A DNA stretch of 64,000 nt from Brevundimonas subvibrioides (GTDB lineage Bacteria; Pseudomonadota; Alphaproteobacteria; Caulobacterales; Caulobacteraceae). Below are positions 1-7,224 of the stretch, piece by piece. The stretch is from positions 62,001 through 126,000 of the forward strand of contig NCEB01000003.1 of assembly GCA_002280475.1 (NCBI GenBank). Reading direction: 5' to 3'. Position numbers and translations under genes: made by a program. The notes beneath the pieces were generated by a model. That model did no database searches. It saw only the letters and a list, made by a program, of their open reading frames with translations, and was not told where the DNA came from. Each line of letters begins with the position of its first letter. Position 1 is the stretch's first letter.

Positions 1-362
1 TCCCAGTCCGCGGCGGCGTCGAGGTCGCCTGCGTCCCGGACCGGCAGCACCCTGATGATCCCCGCCCCGGTCAGCGTCCGCGCCTGATGCGCCCGCTGGA
101 CGGTCTCGCGCCCGTGCAGCTGAATGTAGTCGGGCCTGAGGTGCGCCCCGATCCGGCTCAGCAGGTCGTCGTCGGCATCGACCGTCACCGCCACGATCTT
201 CGCCCGCCCCCGCGCCCGCTCGAACAGCGGCCGCGCGTCCTCCGGCGAGATGTCGCGCGGGCTCTTGCCAAAGAACACCGCCCCGACGAAGGCCGCGCCG
301 TGATCCAGCGCCGCGTCCAGCGTGTCGGCCGTCGTCAGGCCGCAGATTTTCACGCGGGTCAT
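1..362 (-). CDS. trpF: Phosphoribosylanthranilate isomerase, 3' part beyond the left edge
   Basis: The reading frame opens with ATG at 362-360 and runs off the left edge, so only about the first 120 residues are seen. The start MTRVKICGL, then GAVFFGKSPR and IQLHG are the typical TrpF strand and phosphate-binding motifs of a TIM barrel. The enzyme isomerises phosphoribosylanthranilate in tryptophan synthesis in the cytoplasm. Its ATG overlaps the TGA of the upstream PIN toxin gene by four bases, so its translation may be coupled to the toxin gene. trpB would be expected next, outside the window (inference). Confidence 0.9.
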   Translation of the reverse strand, partial: MTRVKICGLTTADTLDAALDHGAAFVGAVFFGKSPRDISPEDARPLFERARGRAKIVAVTVDADDDLLSRIGAHLRPDYIQLHGRETVQRAHQARTLTGAGIIRVLPVRDAGDLDAAADW

Positions 363-775
363 GCCTCCACGACCTGAAGACCCGCCTCGCGGGCGGCTCG
401 AGCGAGCTCGATATCAAACGTGAACATGGCCGCTCCCAGTCGTTCCGCGATGACCAGATGCAGGGCGTCGGGCGCGCGCAGCTTCCCGTCCATTATGATC
501 CGGGTGCGCGCAGACTGATGATCGGACGGGCGCAAGGCCGTCGCGCCGCCTATGCGATCGGTGAACTCGTCGATGGCGTGATCCAGCACCGGGATGAGCG
601 CCACCGAGAGTTCGCCGCGGCGCGCCTTGGCGCGAATCGCGCCGCTGAACTCGGCCACCGTCCAATCGCTGACGAGCCAGTCGTCGCCTTGCTGGATCCG
701 GCGCTGGGCCCGCTCGGACTCAGGCTCCACGGTCAGCGCCGCGACCAGAACGCTCGTATCGAGATAGACGGTCAA
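359..775 (-). CDS. PIN-domain (VapC-type) toxin
   Basis: The 138-residue product begins MTVYLDTSV and keeps the acidic residues of a PIN ribonuclease: D6, E42, D103 in APDALHL and D121 in TFDIEL. Proteins of this family cut RNA and are held inactive by the partner antitoxin. The frame starts with TTG at 775-773, overlapping the stop of the antitoxin gene, and ends in an ATGA overlap with trpF. The pair therefore sits as a translationally linked unit directly in front of a biosynthetic gene. Substrate RNA cannot be told from the sequence. Confidence 0.85.
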   Translation of the reverse strand: MTVYLDTSVLVAALTVEPESERAQRRIQQGDDWLVSDWTVAEFSGAIRAKARRGELSVALIPVLDHAIDEFTDRIGGATALRPSDHQSARTRIIMDGKLRAPDALHLVIAERLGAAMFTFDIELARAAREAGLQVVEA

Positions 776-1023
776 TACCGGTAGTCGTCGCGCATGGCCT
801 TGACGGTGTCCCTCAGCCCGGAGGTCGGCGTTCGTCCCGCCTCTCTGAGGCGTCTCATCCAGTCTCCGTCGATGGGTTGAGCGGATCGAGCCTCCGGTTC
901 GATCGGGACGACCCGCGCCACCGCGCGGCCGCGCCGGGTGATGACGACGGCTTCGCCTTCCAGCATCCGATTGATCAGGCGCGGAAGCTGATCCTTCGCC
1001 TGCGCCATGGAATATTCGCTCAT
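772..1023 (-). CDS. Phd/YefM-type antitoxin
   Basis: The 83-residue protein starts MSEYSMAQAKDQLPRLI and continues with a VVITRRGRAVARVVP segment, the Phd/YefM fold that binds operator DNA. Its C-terminal half is charged and would wrap the toxin. I chose ATG at 1023-1021 because this is where family similarity begins. A perfect 14-base palindrome lies 13 bases upstream and is a likely autoregulatory operator. It overlaps the PIN toxin gene by a few bases, as usual for such pairs. A Phd-type antitoxin with a PIN toxin is a known VapBC combination. Confidence 0.85.
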   Translation of the reverse strand: MSEYSMAQAKDQLPRLINRMLEGEAVVITRRGRAVARVVPIEPEARSAQPIDGDWMRRLREAGRTPTSGLRDTVKAMRDDYRY

Positions 1024-1035
1024 GACCGAAACATA

Positions 1036-1049
1036 GCCATCTAGATGGC
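1036..1049. promoter_or_regulatory. Palindromic operator candidate of the VapBC pair
   Basis: The sequence GCCATCTAGATGGC is a perfect 14-base palindrome that starts 13 bases upstream of the antitoxin ATG. Phd/YefM antitoxins repress their own promoters through such dyads. The position and symmetry are seen directly; binding is inferred. Confidence 0.5.
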
Positions 1050-1060
1050 CATTGTCGAGA

Positions 1061-1192
1061 TCACCCTCTGCATAGCTCGGCGTCCGGGTCGCTGCCGCCT
1101 CGCACCTCCGCCGCCACGATCCGGCTGGCGATGACGGAGTAGGTGATGCCGTTGCCGCCCAAGCCCATGGTAGAAGCGGAGCCGTAAATTGC
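1061..1192 (-). pseudogene. C-terminal remnant of an FAD-dependent oxidoreductase
   Basis: Read on the minus strand from about 1190, the frame gives STMGLGGNGITYSVIASRIV, then AAEVRGGSDPDAEL, and ends at TGA 1063-1061. This matches the C-terminal FAD-contacting segment of DAO-family oxidoreductases (typically GxGGNGITFS...DPDA.L). No upstream portion is present: rsuA begins to read just before it. I take it as the tail of a gene otherwise deleted when the neighbouring region was rearranged. It lacks a start codon and is surely not functional. Confidence 0.7.
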
Positions 1193-1211
1193 CTCGAGCG
1201 TCGCGGTTGCG

Positions 1212-1943
1212 TCAGGCGAAGATGGCGGCGACCTCGGCCTCGGTCGCGCGCCGCCACGCTCCGGGCTCCAGATCGGCCGGAAGCGCCAGCCCGCCCAGCC
1301 GTTCGCGGTGCAGGGCCTCGACGTGGTTGCCCACCGCCGCGAACATCCGCCGCACCTGATGATACCGCCCCTCGGTCACGGTCAGCCGCGCCTCGGTCGC
1401 CGTGATCGGCTCCAGCACCGCCGGGGCCAGCGGCTTGTCCTCGCCCTCCAGCACCAGGGTCCCCGAGGCGAACAGCGCGCCCTCCGTCCCGACCAGGGGC
1501 CGCGCCAGGGTCGCGTGATAGACCTTGGCCACATGGCGCTTGGGGCTGATGACCCGGTGCAGCAGGTCGCCGTCGTCGGTCAGCAGCAACAGGCCGCTCG
1601 TCTGCTTGTCCAGCCGGCCGATGGTCGAGATCGACGGGTCGCGCCGCCGCCAGCGGTCGGGCAGGACGTCATAGACCAGCGCCCCGTCCTCCTTGTGTGA
1701 ACAGGTCATGCCCAGGGGCTTGTTCAGGATCAGCACCAGCCCCGGCGGCGGATCGACCGGCCGCCCGTCGATCACCATCCGCTCGGCCAGATCCGGCGTC
1801 ACCGGAATGCGCCGGCTGACATCGGTCAGATCGACCCCGTCCAGCACGATCCCGCCGACCTTGCCCAGCCGCGCGATCTCGGCCCGCGAGCCATAGCCCA
1901 TGGAGGACAGCAGCTTGTCGACCCGGGCGGTGGGGGTCTTCAC
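1212..1943 (-). CDS. rsuA: 16S rRNA pseudouridine synthase RsuA/RluB family
   Basis: The 243-residue protein has an N-terminal S4 RNA-binding domain (about residues 1-60) and a pseudouridine synthase domain with the catalytic motif GRLDKQTSGLLLLT (D112) and a C-terminal GRYHQVRRM motif. The length and the KPLGMTCSH segment fit RsuA, which makes pseudouridine 516 in 16S rRNA. The start is GTG at 1943-1941, overlapping by four bases the stop of the upstream methyltransferase, so both form one rRNA-modification operon. RluB or RluE as exact identity cannot be excluded. Confidence 0.85.
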   Translation of the reverse strand: MKTPTARVDKLLSSMGYGSRAEIARLGKVGGIVLDGVDLTDVSRRIPVTPDLAERMVIDGRPVDPPPGLVLILNKPLGMTCSHKEDGALVYDVLPDRWRRRDPSISTIGRLDKQTSGLLLLTDDGDLLHRVISPKRHVAKVYHATLARPLVGTEGALFASGTLVLEGEDKPLAPAVLEPITATEARLTVTEGRYHQVRRMFAAVGNHVEALHRERLGGLALPADLEPGAWRRATEAEVAAIFA

Positions 1944-2911
1944 TTGACGGCCTCGAACAGCTTGTAGCCGCCCCGGTCGGCGACCGGCCGAACCCGCTTG
2001 AAGGCCGCGTTCAGCTCGGCCTCATAGGGCAGGTGACGGTTGGCCACGAGCCACAGCACCCCGCCGGTCTTCAGCATCCCGGCCGCCTTGCGGCTGAAGG
2101 CCTGACCCAGCCGCCGATCCTCGGCCCCGCCGTCGTGGAAGGGCGGGTTGGAGACCACGAAGGCCAGATCGCCGCTGTCCGCAAGCGTCCGCGCATCGGC
2201 CCATTGAAAGGTCGCGCGCGGGTCATCGACGTTTCGCCTCGCGGCCTCGATCGCACGCCGATCCAGGTCGACCAGCCGCAGCGACGTGACGCCCGGGGCT
2301 CGCAAGACCACCGTCGCCAGGGCCCCATAGCCGCACCCCAGGTCCGCCCCTGCGCCCTTCAGCTCCGGCATATGGGCCGCCAGCAAGGCCGAGCCTGCAT
2401 CGATCCGGTCCCAGGCGAAAACGCCGGGCTGCGACCACGCCTCCAGCCCCTCGACCTTTTGCAGCGCGCCGGCCGCGATCGCCGCGTCCAGCCCCATCAC
2501 CGCGTCCGGCTTCACCACGACACAGCGCCGATGATGCGCCTTGGCGCTCTCGCCGACCTCCAGACCGAAGCCTTCCAGCTCCTTCCTAAGCCGCGACCCG
2601 CCCCGGTCCTTGGGCGCCATGACGTCCAGCCGTCCGCCCACCTTCAGCACCCGCAGCCCCTGCGCCAGGACATAGCGGCGCTCCAGCACCCCTGGTGGCG
2701 CATAGATCATCGCCGCCTCGACCGAACCATCGGCGAGACTTTCCAGCGCGGTCGAACCGGGGATCAGGGGCGAGGTCTGGGTGGCGTCGCCGGGCGGGTC
2801 GAACGCCAGCGGCGGCCGGCCATAGAGCAGGGTGATCATCGGCGGGTGATAGCGGGTCGCGGCGGGGGGCGAAACCTTCGCCGCCTCGACAGGGTTGCCA
2901 AGGTTTGCCAT
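1940..2911 (-). CDS. RsmC-like class I SAM-dependent RNA methyltransferase
   Basis: The protein (323 residues from the chosen ATG at 2911) has the SAM-binding motif DLGCGYGALA near residue 190 and the substrate motif NPPFH near residue 255. NPPFH marks N2-guanine or N6-adenine methyltransferases of the RsmC/RlmG type. The first half resembles the catalytically inactive duplicate domain of RsmC. It is followed by rsuA with a GTGA overlap, so the likely substrate is rRNA. The start is uncertain: ATG at 2839 (MITLLYGRPP) would also do. The region upstream is shared with the divergent ParDE genes. Confidence 0.8.
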   Translation of the reverse strand: MANLGNPVEAAKVSPPAATRYHPPMITLLYGRPPLAFDPPGDATQTSPLIPGSTALESLADGSVEAAMIYAPPGVLERRYVLAQGLRVLKVGGRLDVMAPKDRGGSRLRKELEGFGLEVGESAKAHHRRCVVVKPDAVMGLDAAIAAGALQKVEGLEAWSQPGVFAWDRIDAGSALLAAHMPELKGAGADLGCGYGALATVVLRAPGVTSLRLVDLDRRAIEAARRNVDDPRATFQWADARTLADSGDLAFVVSNPPFHDGGAEDRRLGQAFSRKAAGMLKTGGVLWLVANRHLPYEAELNAAFKRVRPVADRGGYKLFEAVK

Positions 2912-2939
2912 GATCAACCCGACGACACGGAGTTCGCAG

Positions 2940-3194
2940 ATGGCCACGATGAACATCTCCCTGCCCGATCCGATGAAGGCCTGGGTCGAGGAACAATCCA
3001 GGGACGGCCGATATGCCAACGCCAGCGACTATGTCCGGGACCTGATCCGGCGCGATCAGGTCAAGGCGGAAAAGATCGCCAACATGCAGCGCTTGATCGA
3101 CGAGGGCCGCGCGTCGGGCGTCAGCGATCGGACCATGGCGGACATCAAGGCGGAAGCCCTCGCCCGTATCGCGAAGCGGAACGCCGCTGCGTGA
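2940..3194 (+). CDS. ParD-type ribbon-helix-helix antitoxin
   Basis: The 84-residue protein opens MATMNISLPDPMKAWVEEQ, followed by GRYANASDYVRDLIRRD, the ribbon-helix-helix DNA-binding domain of ParD/CopG antitoxins. The C-terminal helix (about residues 45-84) would bind the toxin. ATG at 2940 is preceded by CGGAG. The next gene begins with GTG inside this gene's stop (GTGA), giving tight coupling to the ParE-like toxin. The promoter must lie in the short stretch shared with the divergent RsmC-like gene. Confidence 0.88.
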   Translation: MATMNISLPDPMKAWVEEQSRDGRYANASDYVRDLIRRDQVKAEKIANMQRLIDEGRASGVSDRTMADIKAEALARIAKRNAAA

Positions 3195-3511
3195 AGCGTC
3201 ACCGCACGTCTCGCGAGGCTGACGAGGATCTCATCGCCATCTACGAACAGGGCTACGATCGCTTTGGACCCCGACAGGCCGGTCGGTATCTGGATGAGCT
3301 GGAGAGAGTGTTCGTAACGCTCGTGGATTTCCCGGGGCTTGGCCGCCTTCGGACGGAGCATCACCCAGCAGTGCGGATCTTTCCGTTCAACGCCCACGTC
3401 CTCGTCTATGAGGCGGACGATGACGGCGTGCTCATCGTCCGAGTCCGGCACGGGCGCGAAGACTGGCGAAGCGACCCGCGAGGGTCGGAAACCGAGCGGA
3501 AGCAATCATGA
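3191..3511 (+). CDS. ParE/RelE-superfamily toxin
   Basis: The 106-residue product begins VKRHRTSREADEDLIAIYEQG, continues with FPGLGRLRTEHHPAVRIFPF and HVLVYEADDDGVLIVRVRHG, the ParE-type toxin fold. ParE family members act on gyrase, while RelE relatives cut mRNA; the sequence favours ParE but does not prove the target. GTG at 3191 overlaps the antitoxin stop, and the TGA at 3509-3511 overlaps the ATG of the DUF72 gene, so the toxin gene is linked to genes on both sides. Confidence 0.88.
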   Translation: MKRHRTSREADEDLIAIYEQGYDRFGPRQAGRYLDELERVFVTLVDFPGLGRLRTEHHPAVRIFPFNAHVLVYEADDDGVLIVRVRHGREDWRSDPRGSETERKQS

Positions 3512-4260
3512 CCCACCCCATCCGTGTCGGCGTCGGCGGCTGGACCTATGAGCCGTGGCGCGGCGACTTCTACCCCCTCGACCTGACCCAGAAGCGCGAG
3601 CTGGAGTTCGCCAGCCGGGCGCTCAGCTCCATCGAGATCAACGGCACCTACTATTCGACCTTCAAGCCCGACAGCTGGATGAAGTGGCGCGACGAGACGC
3701 CCGACGGCTTCGTCTTCTCGGTCAAGGCCAGCCGCTACTGCACCAACCGCAAGGTGCTGGCCGACATGGGCGAGTCCATGGACCGCTTCCTGGGCCAGGG
3801 GCTGACGGCGCTGGGCGACAAGCTGGGCCCCATCAACTGGCAGTTCATGGGCACGAAGAAATTCGACGCCGAGGATTTCGAAGGCTTCCTCAAGCTGCTG
3901 CCTCAGGAACGCGAAGGGGTTCGCCTGCGTCACGCCCTGGAGGTCCGCAATCCCACCTTCGACACACCCGCCTTCTACGATCTGGCGGCGAAGTACGGCG
4001 CGGCCATCGTCTATGCCGAGGACGACGAGGCCCCCGAATGGCCCCGCATCGACCAGCCGACCGCGGACTTCACATACGCCCGCCTGATGTCCAGCCGCGA
4101 GGACGAGCCGACCGGCATGACCTCGGCCGAGCTCGACGCTGTCGCCGCCCGGACCCGCGCCTGGGCGAAGCGGGGCGAGGTCTTCGCCTATTTCATCGCC
4201 GGGGCGAAGGTGCGCAATCCTGCGGCCGCCCAGGCCCTGATCGGCAAGCTGGCCGGTTAA
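3508..4260 (+). CDS. DUF72 domain protein (YecE family)
   Basis: The 250-residue protein starts with VGVGGWTYEPWRGDFYP and holds SSIEINGTYYSTFKP and GFVFSVKASRYCTN, signatures of the DUF72/YecE TIM-barrel family. The biochemical activity of the family is not established. The ATG overlaps the stop of the ParE-like toxin gene (ATGA), which suggests that it is expressed from the TA transcript or at least read through from it. Length is normal for the family. Confidence 0.9.
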   Translation: MTHPIRVGVGGWTYEPWRGDFYPLDLTQKRELEFASRALSSIEINGTYYSTFKPDSWMKWRDETPDGFVFSVKASRYCTNRKVLADMGESMDRFLGQGLTALGDKLGPINWQFMGTKKFDAEDFEGFLKLLPQEREGVRLRHALEVRNPTFDTPAFYDLAAKYGAAIVYAEDDEAPEWPRIDQPTADFTYARLMSSREDEPTGMTSAELDAVAARTRAWAKRGEVFAYFIAGAKVRNPAAAQALIGKLAG

Positions 4261-4339
4261 TCTCGGCACGCCGGTTGCCACGGGGCGGGCCCGGCCACAT
4301 TTACGCCGTCACGTCCCCGCCAGCCGAGAGAATGCCCCC

Positions 4340-5398
4340 ATGCCGATCGCCACACGCGCCTTCGCCGCCGTCGCCGCCGACAAGCCGCTGGAGCCCTACA
4401 GCTTCGACCGGCGCGACCCCGGCCCGGACGACGTGGCCATCGACGTCCATTTCTGCGGCGTCTGCCACTCCGACCTGCACGTCGCCACCAACGACCTGGG
4501 CAACACCCGCTATCCCATCGTGCCGGGCCATGAGGTCGCGGGCGTCGTGTCCGCCGTCGGCGCGAACGTCACCCGCTTCAAGGTCGGCGACCGCGTCGGC
4601 GTCGGCTGCATGGTCGACAGCTGCCGTGTCTGCGAGCCCTGCAAGATGGGCGAGGAACAGTACTGCGTCCCCGGCATGACCCAGACCTATGGCTCGCCCG
4701 ACCCAAAGGGCGCGCCCGTCAACCAGACGATTACACAGGGCGGCTATTCCGACCACATCACCGTCGATCAGGCCTACGTCCTGTCCATCCCGGATTCGAT
4801 CCCGCTGGAGGCCGCTGCCCCCCTGCTGTGCGCCGGCATCACGACCTATTCGCCGCTGAAGGAATGGAAGATCGGCCCGGGCTCGAAGGTCGCCGTCGTC
4901 GGCCTGGGTGGTCTCGGACACATGGCGGTGAAGCAGGCGGCGGCGCTCGGGGCCGAGGTCACCGTGCTGTCGACCTCGGACCGCAAGAAGGCCGACGCCG
5001 AGCGGATGGGGGCGAAGCACTTCCTGATCAACTCCGACAAGGCGGCCATGCAGGCGGCCGGCGAGACGTTCGACCTCATCATCAACACCGTTTCAGCGAC
5101 GCATGAGATCGCCAGCCACATCCAGCTCCTGGCGCGCGACGGCACCATGGTCATGCTGGGCCTGACCACCGAGGGCCTGCCGGTCTATGCCCTGCCTCTG
5201 CTGTGGCGTCGCCGCCGCATCGCCGGCTCGCTGATCGGCGGCATCCGCGAGACCCAGGAGATGCTCGACTTCTGCGCCGAGCACGGCATCGCGTCGGACG
5301 TCGAGGTCATCGCCCCGTCGGAGATCAACACCGCCTACGAGCGGATGGGCCGCTCGGACGTACGGTACCGGTTCGTGCTGGACATGGCCCGGCTCTGA
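4340..5398 (+). CDS. Zinc-dependent NAD(P) alcohol dehydrogenase (YahK/AdhC type)
   Basis: The 352-residue protein has the catalytic zinc motif CGVCHSDLH with GHEVAG, the structural zinc cysteines in CRVCEPCKMGEEQYC, and a GLGGLGHM nucleotide-binding loop. This is the cinnamyl-alcohol-dehydrogenase-like branch of medium-chain dehydrogenases, which reduce a broad set of aldehydes, usually with NADPH. It is cytoplasmic. It stands alone between the DUF72 gene and a repeat element; the true substrate cannot be told. Confidence 0.9.
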   Translation: MPIATRAFAAVAADKPLEPYSFDRRDPGPDDVAIDVHFCGVCHSDLHVATNDLGNTRYPIVPGHEVAGVVSAVGANVTRFKVGDRVGVGCMVDSCRVCEPCKMGEEQYCVPGMTQTYGSPDPKGAPVNQTITQGGYSDHITVDQAYVLSIPDSIPLEAAAPLLCAGITTYSPLKEWKIGPGSKVAVVGLGGLGHMAVKQAAALGAEVTVLSTSDRKKADAERMGAKHFLINSDKAAMQAAGETFDLIINTVSATHEIASHIQLLARDGTMVMLGLTTEGLPVYALPLLWRRRRIAGSLIGGIRETQEMLDFCAEHGIASDVEVIAPSEINTAYERMGRSDVRYRFVLDMARL

Positions 5399-5411
5399 TC
5401 CTCACCCGCGC

Positions 5412-5522
5412 AGCGGGGGAGGGGGACCGCCGCGCGCTTGCGCGGGGGTGGAGGGGGCGGCTCCAGACGCGATGTGCGCGTCCGCCCCCTCCACCACGCT
5501 TCGCGCGGTCCCCCTCCCCCGT
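5412..5522. repeat. Large imperfect palindromic repeat (GC-rich, REP-like)
   Basis: Two arms face each other: 5415-5460, with GGGGGAGGGGGACCGC and GGTGGAGGGGGCGG, and 5481-5521, with the complementary CCGCCCCCTCCACC and GGTCCCCCTCCCCC. Related G-run/C-run palindromes occur near 45324-45440. A tandem CGACCCT stretch follows at about 5551-5575, resembling the repeats at 43120-43205. The element fills the gap between the alcohol dehydrogenase and the reductase gene; no other gene is seen there. Confidence 0.75.
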
Positions 5523-5639
5523 TTCGCTTCGCTGCACGGTGGAGGATTTCCTACCCTCGACCCTCGACCCTCCGCCCGCTACACCTTGTCTCGAACAGGC
5601 CCCGCACCAGACGGGTCCGTCAGGGACAGGAAACGACAG

Positions 5640-6365
5640 ATGGCGCGCGTGGCATTGGTCACCGGGGGCACCCGGGGCATCGGCAAGGCGATCGTTCAAC
5701 GATTGAAGGAAGACGGCATGGCCGTCGCCGCCGGCTATTCCGGCAACACCGAAGCCGCCGAGGCCACGGCCCGCGAGCTGGGCGTCATGGTGGTCAAGGG
5801 CAACGTCGGCTCGTTCGAGGACTGCCAGCGCGCCGTGGCCGAGGTCGAGGCCGAGCTCGGCCCGATCGACACCCTGATCAACAACGCCGGCATCACCCGC
5901 GACGGCTTCTTTCACAAGATGAGCCACGACCAGTGGTCCGACGTCATCCGGGTCAACATGGACAGCGTGTTCAACATGACACGGCAGGTGATCAACGGCA
6001 TGCGCGACCGGGGCTTCGGCCGGATCGTCAACATCTCCTCGATCAACGGCCAGAAGGGCCAGATCGGCCAGGCCAACTATTCGGCCGCCAAGGCCGGGAT
6101 GATCGGCTTCACCAAGGCCCTGGCGCTTGAAAACGCTCGCAAAGGCGTCACCGTCAACTGTATCGCGCCCGGCTATATCGACACCGAGATGGTCGGCGCG
6201 ATGGACCAGAAGGTGCTGGACTCGATCATCGCCCAGATCCCCGTGGGCCGCCTGGGCAAGGGCGAGGAGATCGCCGACATGGTGTCCTGGCTGGCGGGCG
6301 AGCGTGCCGGATATGTCACAGGCTGCACCCTGTCGCTGAACGGCGGTCAGTATCTGGTCGGCTAG
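5640..6365 (+). CDS. phaB: Acetoacetyl-CoA reductase
   Basis: The 241-residue short-chain dehydrogenase starts MARVALVTGGTRGIGKAI (nucleotide-binding motif), has NNAGITRD, and the catalytic Ser/Tyr/Lys in ISSINGQKGQIGQANYSAAKAG. The Q-K-G-Q-x-G-Q-x-N segment and the GRLGKGEEIADMVSWLAGE tail are typical of PhaB/PhbB, which reduces acetoacetyl-CoA with NADPH for polyhydroxybutyrate. ATG at 5640 follows AGGAAACGAC. A phasin gene at 36.6 kb supports polyester storage in this organism. FabG is a less likely alternative. Confidence 0.9.
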   Translation: MARVALVTGGTRGIGKAIVQRLKEDGMAVAAGYSGNTEAAEATARELGVMVVKGNVGSFEDCQRAVAEVEAELGPIDTLINNAGITRDGFFHKMSHDQWSDVIRVNMDSVFNMTRQVINGMRDRGFGRIVNISSINGQKGQIGQANYSAAKAGMIGFTKALALENARKGVTVNCIAPGYIDTEMVGAMDQKVLDSIIAQIPVGRLGKGEEIADMVSWLAGERAGYVTGCTLSLNGGQYLVG

Positions 6366-6414
6366 GTCGCCGTCTGCCCAAAATCCGCCCCGCGTCCGGC
6401 GCAACGCTGGGTCC

Positions 6415-7212
6415 ATGAGATGCACGGTCAGGGTCGAGGCGGCGCGATCGCCGCTCCCGGCGGCGATGGCGTTCGCCGTCGCCGCGCTGGCGGCCCCGAT
6501 TCTGATCGCCCTGCCCACCCCTTCCGAAGCCCAGGTGCGGGGCAACGCCCAGGCCGAGGCCAGCCGCGCCCTCGCCATACGCCCCTCCCGCGCGGGCCAG
6601 CCGCCGTCGGGCCGATACGTCTCCGAGAGCGGCGAGGCCTTCATCTTCGACGGAACCGGGGCGCTTCCGCTGTTCCGTTTCGAGCGCCGGGCCGAGACCT
6701 GGGTGCTGCGCCCCACGCCCGCCCCGCGCGGCGATGTCATCTACAGGAACGACAGCGGGACCCAGATCCTGCGCGTCACCCACGGCGGCGGCATCACCCT
6801 GTACACCGTCCGCGCGCCGGGCGGCTCTCCGGCCTCGATCACGGGTGGCGCCGAGCCTTTGACCCTGCCGACCCTGGGGCCGGTGCGTTTGTTCAGCCTG
6901 ATGAACCAGCGCGGCAGCCTGGTCAGCCAGGCCCTGGGGCGTCTCGTCGTCATCAATCTGACAGGCGAGCAGTCCGAGGCCCTGATGGTCGACGCCCTGG
7001 TGGTGACGACCGAGGCGGTCATCCGCATGGCGCGGTCGCCGACCTTCCGCGGGTCCCTCGGCGACCTGCGCAGCATCACCCTGGTGGAGGGCCGCCGCGC
7101 CTCGGTCACCTTCCGCGACGGCGACCTGCGGGTGATCGTCAATCCGGACCAGAGCCTGGCCGGTCGTCCCTCGTCCTCGACCATCATCCGCGCCGTCGCC
7201 GACGGGGGCTGA
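6415..7212 (+). CDS. Exported protein of unknown function (probably DUF4908-like)
   Basis: The 265-residue product has a basic start and a hydrophobic stretch FAVAALAAPILIALPTPSEA (about residues 19-39), a signal peptide with likely cleavage after SEA. The mature part is beta-rich, with YVSESGEAFIFDGTG and VSQALGRLVVINLTGEQ. I believe it belongs to a family restricted to Caulobacterales (DUF4908), but this comes from memory of the pattern and is not certain. No enzyme motif is visible. A periplasmic location is inferred. Confidence 0.7.
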   Translation: MRCTVRVEAARSPLPAAMAFAVAALAAPILIALPTPSEAQVRGNAQAEASRALAIRPSRAGQPPSGRYVSESGEAFIFDGTGALPLFRFERRAETWVLRPTPAPRGDVIYRNDSGTQILRVTHGGGITLYTVRAPGGSPASITGGAEPLTLPTLGPVRLFSLMNQRGSLVSQALGRLVVINLTGEQSEALMVDALVVTTEAVIRMARSPTFRGSLGDLRSITLVEGRRASVTFRDGDLRVIVNPDQSLAGRPSSSTIIRAVADGG

Positions 7213-7224
7213 GAGGGGCCCCGA

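Noticed and set aside
2033..3511. A long plus-strand open frame of 492 codons
   Set aside because: Most of it is antisense to the RsmC-like gene; only the last 107 codons (3191-3511) are the ParE-like toxin.
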